A DNA stretch of 64,000 bases from Mastigamoeba balamuthi. Taxonomy: Eukaryota > Evosea > Mastigamoebida > Mastigamoebidae. Positions 9,759 through 22,800 of the stretch are shown here, in pieces (position 1 is the first letter of the stretch; the number at the start of each line of letters is the position of its first letter). The stretch is taken from positions 342,325 through 406,324 of the forward strand of contig CACRSC010000001.1 in assembly GCA_902651635.1 (NCBI GenBank), given 5' to 3'. The position numbers and the translations under genes were made by a program. The notes beneath the pieces are model-generated. The model was given only the letters and a program-made list of their open reading frames with translations. It ran no database searches and had not been told where the DNA came from.

Positions 9759-12700
9759 ATGGATGCACAGGCAGCGACCGCCGGACCTAGCAATGTGAAG
9801 GTTGCCGCCGTGCTGAACCGCCTCGTCAACGCCACCAATGACGCCCTGCGAGACCTTGTTGTCCGGTCCGCAATGCCCTCTCGTATCTTCCTCTCTCTCC
9901 TCTTTGCTCCCCGATCTCGGTGGTCCCCAAGCCCTGTCGATACGTTGTTCTCGGGCGCGCCGAGTGGGGTGCCCTCGTGGTTCTCGATCGCGCCCGTTGC
10001 TCTTTGGACTGATGTTTGTCTGGTGCTCGACCTGTGTTTTGTACTGACGGGCTTACACGTCTCTGTATACGAAGCTCTGCGGAGATGACCGACGAAGAGA
10101 GGAAGAGGGCATTGCTGGGGTTCGTGGAGCAGGCGAGGCGGCAGTTTCTGCGCCTGCTCGTCGTCGTCCGCTGGGCCCCGAAGATGCAGCAGCTGACGAG
10201 CACCTACGGCATCCAGAACGCCATCCGCGAGCAGGAGCACTTCTTCGGCATCGCCGACAACCACCTGCACTACCTGTTGACCGCCGCGCTGCCGGGCGCC
10301 CGGACGAGCGTCTGCGACACGGACACCGCCATCGACGTGCTGAGCAGCGGCACGTACAACAAGCTGCCGCTAGCGATCGCGGACGTTGTGCCCCCACGAC
10401 CGCCCTCGCCGCCCACGGCGGCCGCGATGGTGCAGGCGGCCGAGAGGGCGCTGCAGTCTCGTCTGTTCGGCGAGGACCTCGCCCCTCAGTACACGTCGGC
10501 GCAGATAGAGCGAGGGCAGCTCGTGCTGCGTGTCGAGGGCGAGTTCGAGGTTTCGCTCACGCTGCAGAGCGACGAGCCGCAGGCGCCCTTCAGGATCCGG
10601 TGGCTGCGCATACTTGTACCGGGATCCGAGGCGGTGGCAGACCCCAGCAAGGTCGTGCCTCCGGACGTGTGGATCGGCGACGCGTTCGTGTACCACCTGA
10701 GGGACGAGCTCCAGAGAAGGCTTCTCGAGTGGAACGGCAGCAATCGCTGTATCGAGGCCATCTACAACGTCCTCCGTGAGCAAACTCTCTTGTATGGTCT
10801 TCCTTCCCCTCTAACCCCGTAGCTGCGCAGACGACTACTGCCTGCAGATCAAGACGAGCGCTGTCACCAAGGAGGCTGAGTCCATCAAGAGCCTGTACGC
10901 GCGTTGCGGAGTCGAGGTCGTTTCGGAGCCCACAGGCTTCTCCCTTTATTACTGGAAGGCGAAGACCTCGTCGGGACACGGGCAGATTTCGCAGCAGCAA
11001 GCTGCCCAGCAGCAGCAGCCCGTCACCGATTACCCCCGACTGAAGCTCTTCACGGACGAATGGGGCGTCCTGCATCTCATCCACAAGCCGTCCCTGAAGG
11101 ACCCGGATACGGGCGACGAAGTGCTGTTCACGCCCGGACCGGACGGAGCTCTGCACATGGCACTGCATAGGGCGTTATCCATCCAGATGATGTCCAAGCT
11201 CAACTGGGTCTTGCCTCTCCTGAAGGAGAAGCTGGGCCCTCTGTGCAAGGCGAGGCTCGAGCGGAGAGAGAACGCCCCGCATTTCCCCTACGTGTGTGTT
11301 CCTCTCTGGTCTGGGCAGACCATCCAGGTGTCCGTCTCCATGACATCGGGAGAGCTTGTCGTCGTGAACTCATCCGACTCTGTCGTTACCGGTTCGTTGT
11401 TCTCTTGAATTGTCAGGAACTGACATCATATCCGCAGGGCGTTTCCGCAGGACCGCCGACGAGGTCATGAAGAACTTGTCGTCGAACCGGGATGCCCTGG
11501 TCGACCTTGTGAAGAAGTCCATGCGTGTGGTAAGACACGTTGGCTTCTTCCTTGCGTATACATATCCCTCTTCCATCTTCAGACGTGCGTGGAGATGGTC
11601 GCACGGTGGACCGACCTCGTCGGGCTGTCGATCGTGAGGGAGACCGAGAACGCGGTCGAAGCTAAGGGGACGACCTCGAAGCTCCTCAAGCTGAGCGTCT
11701 ACACCCTCAACTTTGTCGTCGACGACAAGTTCAACCTGCGGCTCAACTACTTCAGGTTTGTTTTCTATCTCAGAAGTCTGCATTACTTAATGGCACGTAG
11801 GCCGCCCGTACCGGGGACAAACGAGTCCGCGACTATCCAGGAGTTTCACTGCATGCAGCTCAACCTGCCCGAGGTCCAAGAGATGTACAAGGAGTTCAGC
11901 TCCAAGGTCTTCCAGAAGATACACGCGATCTGCATCGAGCACGCGAAGGGCTGCCTCCGAAAGGAGCTCGTTCAGGAACCGCCCGAGTCGGACTTCGAAG
12001 TGCGCTATGCCGGCACGCCTCTCAACGTGCGGATCACGCGGGAAGGTCAGTCGTGGGAGTGCCGGCTGTCCGTCGAAACGTGCAACATCCTGCGCAACTC
12101 CCTTGACATGCTGCGGAACCCGGGATACACGGAGAAGGGCAACGGCATGCTCACAGTGGAGCCCGACGGGTCGTGCGTGCTCCGATACGCTCGCCTGATC
12201 CCCGACATTGTACGCGCGGATCTGAGCTGCATCGCGTGCTCGTTCCTGTTCGACTCGGAGCGGGAAAACCTTCTGGGAGACGTTCAGTCGAACGGGCCCT
12301 ACACGGTTGAGGTCACCTCCAAGAAGCTCTTTTCCATCGAGGGCAAGATCGGGCTTCCCTCGGGGGTCGTACGTGTCGCTACGTGTCGGAGTGCCCACTG
12401 ACCCGCCTATGTGCAGTGGACGTTCAAGATACGGCAACGGTTCGACGGAACCGGTGTGGCCCTCGACTTCTTCGACCCCAGCAAGATCCGAAGGAGGCTG
12501 CCGCTCTCGGTCTGCTTCGAGCACCTGTTCCGCACGAACCCCGGGGACTTCCTGCGAGTGCGTGTCACCTTTGTTCCTCTGTTTTTCTCACTTCACCCGC
12601 AGAGACTGCTGCACGCCTTCCCGCCGATGATGGAGTTTATGAATGCGAAGTCCCTCCCGGGAGACTGCACCATCATCTTCCACCAGCCGGAGAGGTTCCG

Positions 12701-13898
12701 CGTCTACTACCGCATGACGTGCGCTGCACATTCCCCCTCCAATTGTCGCCTTATACCGGATTCAGGACTGCCGTCGACGTGTTCTGCCAGGAGCAGGTCG
12801 TGATCATTCCGTGTAAGCTCCTATTGTATTGTTAGCGTTCTCAACCCAAGATTAGGCGACCACGTGTCGAAGACGCAAAGCATGAGCCTCAAGCCGGACA
12901 TGGGCCCAGTGATGCACACGGTCCCTGTTCAGATGGGCCAGAAGTTTATTCTCTACAAGGGCAACGGGAGCGACCGAAGGCCTGGGGATAACAGAAGGCC
13001 CGAGACAATCGGAGAGATCAGGGCCAACGCGGCACTGTACTACCCGCACCAGTTCAAGGCCGACCCGATCACCAAGAGGATGGGCCTGACCTTCATGCTC
13101 GTCTACTTCACCAGGGTAGCTAAGTCCGAGAACGCACTCGCGGTGGAGTTCAGCTCCAACCAAGAGGAGCCCGTAATCACCTCGCTCACGCTCGGCACCG
13201 CTCCAGTCGGCAGTAAGCGTGACGTTTCCGTCCATTGCCCCTAACCGCCAGTGTCGCAGAGAAAATCGTCGACTCACTCCAGCAGCGCCTCGTTCCGTAC
13301 TGCTGCCGCATGCTCCTGAGATTGCAGCCGCCCGCCACGTTCGCGCTGATCGCTTCGCTTCCGGACGATCTCGCGCAGGAAGTCCTCGAGTGCATTCCAG
13401 TGCCGGTAATAGCATTTGATGATTGTGATATCCCTTTTTCTGACCTGTATACCAGGAGCACGCGTCTTCTGAGCAGAACGAGCTCTGCCTCGACCTGTAC
13501 TCCGTACCTGTGGAAACGATCAAGCTGTTCCGTGCGTCCATCGAGGAGCAGGAGAAGCCCCGAAGAACGCTCAGTGCCATGGCCTACGACAAGCAAAGGA
13601 GGGCGCTGCACGCCGTGGTGCGCATCACGAAGAGTGCACCGGTTGTGGCTCACAGGGTCACCACCCTTCCCCCTCCGCAGCTCCGAGTCAAGGAGAAATA
13701 CGTGCCCATCGTCTACTTCCACCTGGACCGCCGCATTATCATGGTGTCGTCGCACGTCAACCACACAAGCCCAGTCCACACACCCGTCAACCTCACCGGT
13801 ACCGTGCCGTCACTTTTTTCGTCACTGTATTGACCTTTGTGCACCTCCTAGACACGCGCAGCCCGCTCTCGTCGTTGCTGAGGACCTCGTTCCGCTGA
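9759..13898 (+). CDS. MED14: MED14, Mediator complex backbone subunit
   Basis: Predicted 1132 aa in 13 exons: 9759-9865, 10075-10775, 10831-11391, 11438-11529, 11583-11755, 11801-12368, 12417-12557, 12603-12718, 12766-12812, 12856-13212, 13260-13405, 13456-13798 and 13852-13898. MED14 (Rgr1) is the scaffold linking head, middle and tail modules of Mediator, the RNA polymerase II coactivator. The diagnostic N-terminal block is present: LNRLVNATNDALRDLVV, then KRALLGFVEQARRQFLRLLV and VRWAPKMQQL. The remainder shows the long alpha/beta repeats of the family and is shorter than human MED14 (about 1450 aa). The first intron is 209 nt; the others are 43-55 nt. The small last exon encodes the C-terminal 16 residues. 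The first junction is the least certain. Confidence 0.9.
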
Positions 13899-14253
13899 CT
13901 TAAACACACTACGGAATACTAATTGGGTCTATCCGTAGTGCTCAGCTGCTGTTACACTCAAGTGCAGAGCTGACTCACGTGTTGCTGGATTGCGTGACTG
14001 GCTTCTGGGTGACTGTATGCAGCCGCCCTGCAACTGTCTGCTCGCTGACATCAAGTGTCGTCCTAACTCCATTATTCCCGGAGGACCACGCTAATTAATT
14101 GTGTTGTGATGTGCCAAGATTTCTTGAGAATGCGAGAAAAGGCTTCAGAAAAAAAATTGGTGTTGCTAAGCTAACCGTGCCTCGCCTAGAGCACTAAGGC
14201 GCTTGTCGCCCTACTCCCCCCAACCCCCCAACCCCTCTTCCGCTCGTTCCTGT
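13899..14253. terminator. Intergenic region with hairpin after MED14
   Basis: A short hairpin (CACTACGGA at 13907-13915 paired with TCCGTAGTG at 13932-13940) starts 8 nt after the MED14 stop and could mark the 3' end. The rest is an unremarkable spacer, C-rich just before the next start codon. Confidence 0.4.
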
Positions 14254-16376
14254 ATGGACAACGTCGTGCTCGAGACTGTCGAATCTGTCATGGCCTTGCG
14301 CGGCGGCGCAGGCGGCTTCCGCTGCCGAGCGCCGCCTGCCGCGGCAAAGGTCCTGTCCCCGGCGCGCACGACGCCGCCACCGGCGTACAGCTCGTGTATT
14401 GACGGCGGCGCGCCCGCCGACGACCCCGCGGGGTCGGACGCGCAGGAGGCGCTGCCCGGAGACGTCCTCGTGGGAGTGTTCAGGTTCGCGCGCGCCGCCC
14501 GGGGTCTTTGTTCACCCGAAGGAAGGCGCACTATGCCGCACCTTTCTTTTTTAGCCCCCACATTCTGTCAATTGAAAAATTCAAGTGACTCAGCACCACT
14601 GCAACCCCGCCACCGCGCCCCGCGTAGGTACCTGGACATCGCGTCACTGTCGTCCGCCGCGCTGGGTGAGTTGAAATGCCCACGAAGCATTTCCCGCATG
14701 TTTCGCCTAAATAATACCTATTCTAAAAATCGAATGCCACCCGGCCGCGGCGCGCGCGCAGTCTCGCGGAGCTGGAGGGCGGCGATGGACTCGGAGGAGC
14801 TTTGGAGAGACAAATCGGGATCGGAGCTGCAGTCGATGCAGGACCAGTTGCACGTCGTCAACGCGCTGCTCGACGTTGTCGCGCGGAAGGCTTTTAGCGA
14901 GCGTTCGTCCTACGAGCGCCTTGACTTCCTCAGGTACCCCAAGGCCCTCCCGCGCCCGCCCGCCCTCCCCGCCCGCACCCCGCCCGTCATCGGGCGCTGC
15001 TTCGCTCTAACCCCATTTCCCCGATTCTTCGTTGGTACTGGCTCTGTCACATCATCCAGTTGGGGGAAATGAAATCATCCCGGAAATGTTGGGGGATGGG
15101 CTTAGGGCTTTGCCTCGCCGCCCCGTCCCGCCCCGCTGGTTGTGTTGCACGGGGGCCCGCGGGCAAGCGTTTGAGAGTGTTTGTAAGTGGGTTTGGCGGG
15201 GCTCCGGCTGGAACCCCGCACTTTGCTGCTATTTGCCTCACAAATCAATTGTGTCTGCTCGCCTGGCACGCAGGGGCACCGTCGGGCTGATCCAGACGTA
15301 CGTCCACGAGCAGTTGCGCCGAGACACCTGGAGAGCGGCCCCCCGCCAGCGCTTTGTGTATGTGCTCTTCGGGAGCGTCAGGCGCCAGCTGCAGGAGACT
15401 GCCCGGATGCTCGGCGACCTCAACGCCGGGTCCTTTGCCATCACCGTCAACTTCGACATCTTCGACCTCGCTCTCAGGCGCTACTACGAGGAAGCCGCGG
15501 CCCTCGTCCCCATCGACTCGGCATCCAAGACGGGCACGGCCGAGCTGATCACCGACAGGGAGGCCAGGCAAAATTGGGAGGCCATCATCGGCGCCGGTGT
15601 CTGCTACGCGCACTTCGACGTCTTCTACCAGCGCTTGGTCCGCAAGGTGTGGCCCGACATGGCCGCGGACGACCGCTTCGCCAGGCACCTGAGCCACTAC
15701 GTCAACTTCCCCCGAGACAACATCCTGACGACGTACCGCTTCAACGTGCTGCTGTCGCTCTTCGGACCGTTCCGCCTTCTTGCCAACAATTTCCAGAGGT
15801 TTGCCCACCCGCCCTTTTGCCCGCTGGCTCTGACCCTGTTTCCTCTGCAGGTTCGTGCTGTGCCCGGGCTTCTTGGGTCTGATCAACATGATCAAGGCCG
15901 AGGAAATACTGGTGCAGCTGCTGCCGCAGCTGCGCCGCAACACGGTCCTGATACGCTTCAGCCGCCGCCAGCCCGAATTCCTTGCGTTCACGTCGATCGA
16001 CGTGCGTAGCGGCCGCGTCGAGCACCGCCGCAACGTCGACCGCGAAGGTCGCTCTGTGCCCATCGCCAAGTACCTCGAGCGGGCATTCCCGGGCTACGAC
16101 CTCGTCCGGATGGGCGTCGACGACATGGCCACAAGGTTCGAGACAACTTTCACGTTCGCGCGCTACTCGAACCCGTACACGTACTCGGAGTACCCCGTTC
16201 TCGACCACTCGGAGCGCTCGTTCGGGGCGCCCTGCTGGAACAGCCGCGTCTTTGATTGCAGGTCGACAGGATTCAAGTCGGTGGGCAGTATGGGAGCGGC
16301 AAGCTTTGGCAGCGGCCCGCTTCCGGCCGCTGCGCCGCGCCTACAGTCTCGCAGCTCCTCTGGGACCTTCTGCTGA
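14254..16376 (+). CDS. F-box protein fused to a CBL-like EF-hand/SH2 module
   Basis: Predicted 496 aa. Exons are 14254-14483, 14628-14665, 14762-14933, 15274-15798 and 15851-16376. An F-box is split over the first three exons: LPGDVLVGVFRYLDIASLSS, then SRSWRAAMDSEELWRD. Next is a helical region resembling a four-helix bundle. Then FNVLLSLFGPFRLLANNF matches the EF-hand-like part of the CBL tyrosine-kinase-binding domain. An SH2 core follows with NTVLIRFSRRQP, whose Arg in IRFS is the phosphotyrosine-binding position. Dictyostelium encodes F-box/SH2 and Cbl proteins, so the parts are known in Amoebozoa. The expected role is an SCF adaptor that recruits tyrosine-phosphorylated substrates. The third intron is 340 nt, the longest in the window. 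The C-terminal 60 residues are Gly/Ser-rich. The SH2 call is strong and the CBL relationship moderate. Confidence 0.8.
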
Positions 16377-16736
16377 CGACGATCCACCCCGCCGTTTCAC
16401 CACAACTCCCCGCCTTCCATCATGTCGTACCGAGGGTATCCATGGCGAGCGAGGCCGCTCCAGGGAGGCGGAGCCAGGCCGGGCTAACAGCCGAAACCCC
16501 GTGGGCTTTTTTGCCAAACGAACAAGGACATTTTATGTTGATAAACACACGCCACACCCTCTCCCCCCCGATTAACGCGCCACCACACTCGGCCCCCTTC
16601 TAATACCCACCACCTTTCTTTGCCTCCCGACAGCAGAGATCAGGCATTTGCGCGATTACGGCGGGCTGGTGTCGATTCAATCGTGGGTGGGAGAGGGCGG
16701 AGCCGCGGCGAGCTCCGGGCTGCCTCTGGTGTTCTC
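16377..16736. other. Convergent intergenic spacer
   Basis: This is 360 bp between two convergent stop codons. It holds C/T-rich stretches near 16540-16620 and no supported gene, hairpin or repeat. Transcript 3' ends of both neighbours should fall here. Confidence 0.4.
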
Positions 16737-18214
16737 TCAGAACCTCCTCTTCATTTCGGCGTGGCACTCACGCCAGTGGTGTTTCCTGCACTCGTTGCTG
16801 CAGAACATGCCGCCGAGGCACCAGCTGCACACGGACAGCCTCGTGTCCAAAGTGGTGTGGGGGCAGTTCTTCCCTGAGCAGCGGATCGCCGCCCCCGTCA
16901 CCACGGCCCTGACAGCGAACCCCGGCAGGCTCTCGCCTGTCAGCAAATAGTTCGCCATGCCCTTTCGGGGGCGATTGCTGAGTCACTTCTGAGAAATGCG
17001 AGCCAATTGCTCACCTCTGAAAGAGATTTGAAGGTGGGGTCTGCGGCGATGGCATCGCGCAGCATGACCATGGCCCCGCGTTGCTGCACTGAGACCAGCG
17101 ACAGGTCCACGAGCTCCCACGCCATGAACTGGCACAGGCAGGACATCGCCAGCACCACGAGCCGTGTCAGAGTCTCGTCCTTGTCGCGCTCGTACTCCTC
17201 CGCGAGCCACGGCAGCACCCCCGCCACGCCGTTCTGTTTCCCGTGGGTCACGCTGCTGTTGCCACACCAGAAATCATCGGGCGCACTGCAATCTGGCGGG
17301 TGACCATCGGGCGCGTGTCCTCGCGCATCGTCATGTAGAACAGGAGGTCGAACAGCAGCCCCGTCTCCTCGGCGGAGATGCACTCGTGGCGGACCTGCGG
17401 GAGGAGGCCGAGGTACCTCGCGACGGCGACCCTGAGGGTCGCCATGTCAAAGTCGATCGACCTGCCAGCCCGGATCACCGTCTCGCTGATGGCCCCCAGC
17501 AGGATGGCCAGGGCCCCCATAGGCATCATCGGGTGCGAGGCCACGCGCACAAGCGTCGCGAGCCAACTCGGTTTCTTGATGACAGCCATCAGGAACATGT
17601 CGTCTGGGAGCAAGTGAGGTGATGCGACTTCACCCCCGTCCCCCGCTGGACCCCACATACCCTGGAATGCGGGTGCGAGGATGCGCAGGGACCGGATGCC
17701 GTTGAGGAAGCACGGCTCTCGAGCGATCTGCGAGGGCCCCCGTGTGAGCCTGGGGGGGGGGGAGAGACGCTCGTCTGTGGTGCTTCGCAGAGCGGGAACG
17801 GACCATCGGCTCGGCAGGGCAGGTCAGGTGGGGGCAGGCAGCGTCGCCGCAGGCGATGGCGTACTGGGTGCACTGCAGTGCACTGCCCAGGGCCTCGACG
17901 TTGGACCAGAGCCTCTCGGCGAAGCTCTCCTTCATGATGAGCGCGATGGCCACGACCCGCGGGCCGTGGTGGGCGCGCAGCGTGGCCGTTAGCTCGACCA
18001 TCAGCACGCTGCTGCTGTCGTCGCACGGGCTCCGCAGCATCGCCTCGGCCTGCTCGATGAGCCGCGCCGCACACACGTCAAAGACGAGCTCGCACATCCG
18101 ACGGCTGCCGCTGGGGAGGCTCTCTGGCAGACGCGCTTCAAAGAAACTGATGTCAGCCCGTATGGCTGGTGACGTGAAGATTGGCACTGCACCGCTGAAG
18201 CCAGAGACTGCCAA
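16737..18214 (-). CDS. MYND zinc-finger protein with helical repeat-like body
   Basis: Predicted 412 aa in five exons read on the minus strand: 18214-17804, 17727-17661, 17603-17287, 17233-17015 and 16961-16737. The C-terminus is a MYND finger: CSGKNC, then CSWCLGG, MFCSNECRKHHW and ECH, matching the C-x2-C...C-x3-C...H-x3-C plan. MYND domains bind proline-rich peptides and often sit in transcriptional or ubiquitin regulators. The rest is all-helical and may be an ARM/HEAT-like array (for example LTRLVVLAMSCLCQFMAWEL). The body gives no family name. For the third intron I chose the donor at 17286 because it leaves a natural junction; an upstream GT is an alternative. The gene is 107 bp downstream of the next minus-strand gene, in tandem. 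Confidence 0.8.
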
Positions 18215-18320
18215 TTACCCCCGGAGCATCCACCACACCAAGTAGCTAACCGCCCAAAACGTCGGCACGCTTTGTTGAACACGGAATTGCATTCATCTGC
18301 CATGCTGTCGCAACAGACCG

Positions 18321-19569
18321 CTACGTCATCTTTCGCCTTATGTCGTCAGAGGCACGCATAAGAGCGCGCGCAGGAGACAGGTCTTTTCTGGTCATGACGT
18401 CGGAGAGCGCTCTGCGGTGCGACCAGCACGACCTGAGGAGCCGCAGCTGCCTCTCTGCCTCCTCCGCAGCCCGCGCCAGCCTGGTCCTCTCGCGCACGGA
18501 AGACGACTCGGACGCCCTCTGCTCGTAGTCGTCCCTCTCGAGCTCGAGCCCTCGCATGACGAGCTCGAGGTCCTCCGTGCTCACGTCCGCGAGCGCCTCG
18601 TCGGCCTCCTCGGAGCCGTGCACGCCGTACTTGCTGCAGCACTGCGGCGTCCCGCCGGACCTGTGCGCGGCGCTCGAGGAGCTCGACAGCAGCGCCCTGT
18701 TCCGCTGCAGGAGCCCTGCGACCTCCTGCAGCCTCGCCACGAGCGAGTGCGACGCTCCGTCCCTTACAGCGGGCACGAAGGGCAGCTGCCTCTGAACGAC
18801 CTCGTCTTCGATGTTCGAGGACGCCGAGGACCTGAGGCTCCCGGGCTGCGAGCCCGAGGCCCGCGGGTACGACGAGTACAGAGAGACGCTCGCGGGCGAC
18901 AGGACCTCCAGACCCTCGTCGCCGCTGCTCTGGGACTCGGAGAACCGCACCCTCCGAGACCTCCCCTTGCCCGACTTCTTGCCGGAGCCGCCGGAGCGCA
19001 GCGACTCGATGTGTGTGCGCACGGCGGACATGCGGGCAGAGGGGCTTCGGGGATCGAGCGACGCCTCGCGCTGCATCCTGCGCACCTCTGTCTCGAGCAC
19101 GTCCACCTGCCCTCCCAGAGACGCCACGGTGCCCAGCAGCTTTGCCTTGTCCGCGGCCAGCTGGGCCTCCCTCTCCTTCGACGCACTCAGCTCCTGCAGT
19201 GGCCACCAGGGGTGCCGTTGAGCAGACGCACAAGAGAGGACAACAGAGCTGCTCTGCCCGTACTGCCTTGAGCAGAGCGATCTGCGACTCGTACGACACA
19301 CGGTCGGTTTCGAGGGCCCTGATCTTGTCCTGGAGGGCGCGCAGGGCGACGGCTGCTGCCTTGGGCGTGGGCGGGGCGGAGTCGGTCGTCCTCGGGGGCG
19401 GGGGGAGCCCGCTGCCCCGCATCGGCGTGCCCAGGCGCCCCGAGGGCGAGAAGCGGTACTGCGGAGTTGATCGATTCGAGCCGAATGGGTCGTAGGCGGG
19501 CGAGCGCAATGCCGACAGGTCGGGCTGCGGAAGCCCTGCGGCGGACTGCGACTGCGCAGCGCTCTCCAT
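18321..19569 (-). CDS. Coiled-coil protein, possibly Cep57-like centrosomal/microtubule protein
   Basis: Predicted 392 aa. Exon 1 is 19569-19264 and exon 2 is 19193-18321, with a 70-nt intron. A Ser/Pro-rich head is followed by a long coiled coil (LRALQDKIRALETDR through LETEVRRMQREASLD). After a Ser-rich linker comes LPFVPAVRDGASHSLVARLQ, which resembles the PFV...PSHSV segment at the start of the Cep57 microtubule-binding domain. A second coiled coil follows (LELVMRGLELERDDYEQRA). Cep57 organises pericentriolar material and binds microtubules. The match is short, so this is an inference. A flagellated amoeba would have a basal-body use for it. It shares a 234-bp divergent spacer with DDB1. 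Confidence 0.65.
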
Positions 19570-19803
19570 CGGATTTATACAATTTTTAAAAGGAAAATCC
19601 CGCCAAAAACGAGGTCTCACCACGACGGGTGTCCTGATGTTCAACACGCAACAAACTCTCTCATTTGAGGTCTGCAGTGGAGTGGTTGTGAGAATGATAG
19701 TAATACAATGAACACACAGATGATCATCAGATGACGTGGTGGATTTTCAACATTGGGAAATATCAGAGCCGCGCACAAACAACACGCGAACCCGGCGCGG
19801 CAC
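19570..19803. promoter_or_regulatory. Divergent promoter spacer (coiled-coil gene / DDB1)
   Basis: The two start codons lie head-to-head with 234 bp between them. The spacer is AT-richer than the exons, with an AT-rich patch near 19570-19600. It is called by arrangement only. Confidence 0.35.
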
Positions 19804-22800
19804 ATGTCATACAACTACGTCGTGTCGGCCAACAGGCCCACCGCGGTGTCCCGCGCGGTGGTCTCCCACTTCACCTCTCCCTCTGACACCAACCTCATCC
19901 TCAGGTCCCACCCCCTCTCTCCGTCTCCCCCAATCCAATCCGTTTTGCTTCAAATCTGTTTTGCCTAAAGAACAACACTCTGTCTGACACGGGGACCCCC
20001 ACCAGCAAGGGCACGAGGCTCGAGATACACAGACTGGCGCCGGAGGGGCTGGCCCCCGTCGCAGACGTCCCTGTGCGCGGGCGCATCAGCGCTCTGTGCT
20101 CGCTGCGGAGGCCCGGGGCGCCGCAGGACGACCTCTTCGTGCTGACCGAGAGGTACCAGTGCGCCGTCCTCTCGTACGACGCCGCGCGCTCCGAGGTCGT
20201 CACGCGCGCCAGCGGAGACGTCCAGGACCGCGTCGGCCGCCCTGCCGAGGTAACCGACGGATTCCGCTTGTTTCTGTAATTACGCCATAATTTAATACTC
20301 AGCCTCGTCTGCTGTGTGTGGGAAAAACAAGGGAGGGCACATTGGCATCGTGGACCCAGACGGCAGGATGATCGCGCTGCACATGTACGAGGGGTTCCTC
20401 AAGATCATCCCCATCTCGGCCGAGGGCGCGCTGCTCGAGGCGTTCAACGTGCGGCTCGAGGAGATCAAGGTGGTCGACGTGCAGTTCCTCCACGGGTGCT
20501 CTGCTGGGCGCCCCACGATCGCCGTCCTCTACAGCGACCCGGGCAAGGAGGCCTCGCGCCACGTCCGCACGTACGAGGTCTCGGTCGACGACCGCGAGCT
20601 GGCCAAGGGCCCCTGGGACGCGCTCAGTGTCGAGAGCACTACCAACTACGTCGTCCCCGTACCGAAGCCGCTCTGCGGCGTCGTGCTGCTCGGCGAGCAG
20701 ACGATCACGTACCACCACGGCGACTACCACAAGTCGATCAGCGAGCAGCCCGCCTGCGTGCGGGCGTGGGGCATCATCGACGCCGACGGCTCGCGCATCC
20801 TGCTCGGCGACCACAGCGGGCGCCTGAGGCTGCTCGCCCTCTCGCACAACGGCGCGAGGGTAATGGGCCTCAAGGTCCAGACGCTGGGCACCACCAGCAT
20901 GGCGTCGTCGATCTCGTACCTCGACAGCGGGGTCGTGTTTGTCGGCTCCGCGTTTGGCGACTCGCAGCTCGTCAGGCTGACCCCGGAGCCGTCGGAGACT
21001 GGCTCTCACGTCGAGATCCTCGCTTCGTTCACGAACCTCGGCCCTATCGTCGACTTCGCCGCTGTCGACGCCGACCGCCAGGGCCAGTGCCAGGTCGTGA
21101 CGTGCTCCGGAGGGTACAAGGACGGCTCTCTGCGCGTCGTGCGCAACGGCATCGGGATCAACGAGCAGTCTTCTGTCGAGCTGCCCGGCATCCGCGGGCT
21201 CTGGAGCCTCGCGGACCCCGAGAAGCCCGCGTCGCGCGATAAGTTCCTCGTCGTGTCGTTTGTCGGCGAGACGAGGGTCCTCGCGCTCGAGAGCGAGGAG
21301 CTCGCCGAGGGCCACCTCGCGGGGTTCGAGGGAGACAAGCCCACGATCTGGTGCGGGAACGTCTGCGGCGGAACGAGAGTGCTGCAGGCCACGGCGTCTG
21401 GCCTTTTCCTCCTGGGCCTCGGGGGCGGCTTGATCGACAAGTGGGCAGCACCCGCACACGTCACTGTCGTCTCGTGCAACGGGTCCCAGGTCGTCCTGAG
21501 CACTGCTGGGAACATGCTGCACTATCTCAAGCTGTCCGGCGACAAGATCACGCCGATGGGCCAGAAGCACCTGCCAGACGACGTGAGCTGCATTGACGTC
21601 GGCACGGGATGCAAGCCGGGCGTGGACTCGCACATCGTGCTCGTTGGCACGTGGACGGACTTCTGCGTCCACGTGCTCAGCCTGCCCGACTTTGCCGACG
21701 TGCACACGGAGCACCTCGAGGGCAACGTGGTGCCGCGCTCGGCCATGCTCGCGGAGCTCGAGGGGGTCGTGTACGTGCTGGTTGGCCTCGGCGACGGCCA
21801 CCTGGTCAGCTACGTTGTGGACCAGGACGGAGCCGCTGGAGGCTCGATGCTGCGGGACCGCAAGCGCGTGTCGCTGGGGACGAGCCCTCCGGAGCTCAGG
21901 GCTTTCCTCACCAGGGGCGCAGCGAACATATTTGTCGCCTCGAACCGACCAACGGTCATCTACAGCTCCAACAAGAAGCTCGTCTACTCCACGGTCAATC
22001 TGAAGGTTCGGAACCGTTGAAACTCATCTGCTCTAACACGCTGAGAACAGGACCTGACGCACGTGTGCATGTTCCGCACCGCTCCCTCGGACGAGGCGAT
22101 GGAGACTGAGGACGCAGAGCAGGCGTCCCTTGCGATTGCTACGGAGGGCCGTCTGGTGCTCGGCACCATCGACGAGATCCAGAAGCTGCACATCCGCACG
22201 GTGCCCCTGGGCGAGATGCCGCGCAGGATCGTCCACCAGCCCGAGACCTCGACGTTCGCTGTGCTCACCGTGCGCGGCTCTGCATGCGACGACTGCGCCG
22301 CGTGTGAAGGCGAGGGCATCGAGGGCGAGGACCTGCACGAGGAGACATCGCAAATCCTGCTTCTGGACGAGCAGCTGTCGAAGCTCGACGAGTACCGCCT
22401 GGACCAGCACGAAATGGGAACCTCTGCGCTGTCCATGCGCTTCACCGGAGACGAGCAGTCCTACTTCATCGTGGGCACCGCGTACATCGCTCCCGCTGAG
22501 GCGGAGCCCAGCAAGGGGCGCCTGCTTGTCTTCCGTGTGGCCAGCATCCCCGGCGGAGGGCGCAAGCTGTCGCTTGTCGCTGAGAAGGAGGTCAAGGGCG
22601 CTGTCTACAGCATGGACGACTTCGGCGGGCGCCTCCTCGCCGGCGTGAACGCACGCGTTAATGTGTTCGCGTGGTCGGACGCTCCCAGCGGGGGCGAGTC
22701 GTCCAAGTACCAGAAGAGCCTCACCGCGCACTGCGGCTACCACGGCCACATTCTCGCGCTCTACGTCGCCGCCGTGCGCGGAGACTTCGCGGTCGTCGGC

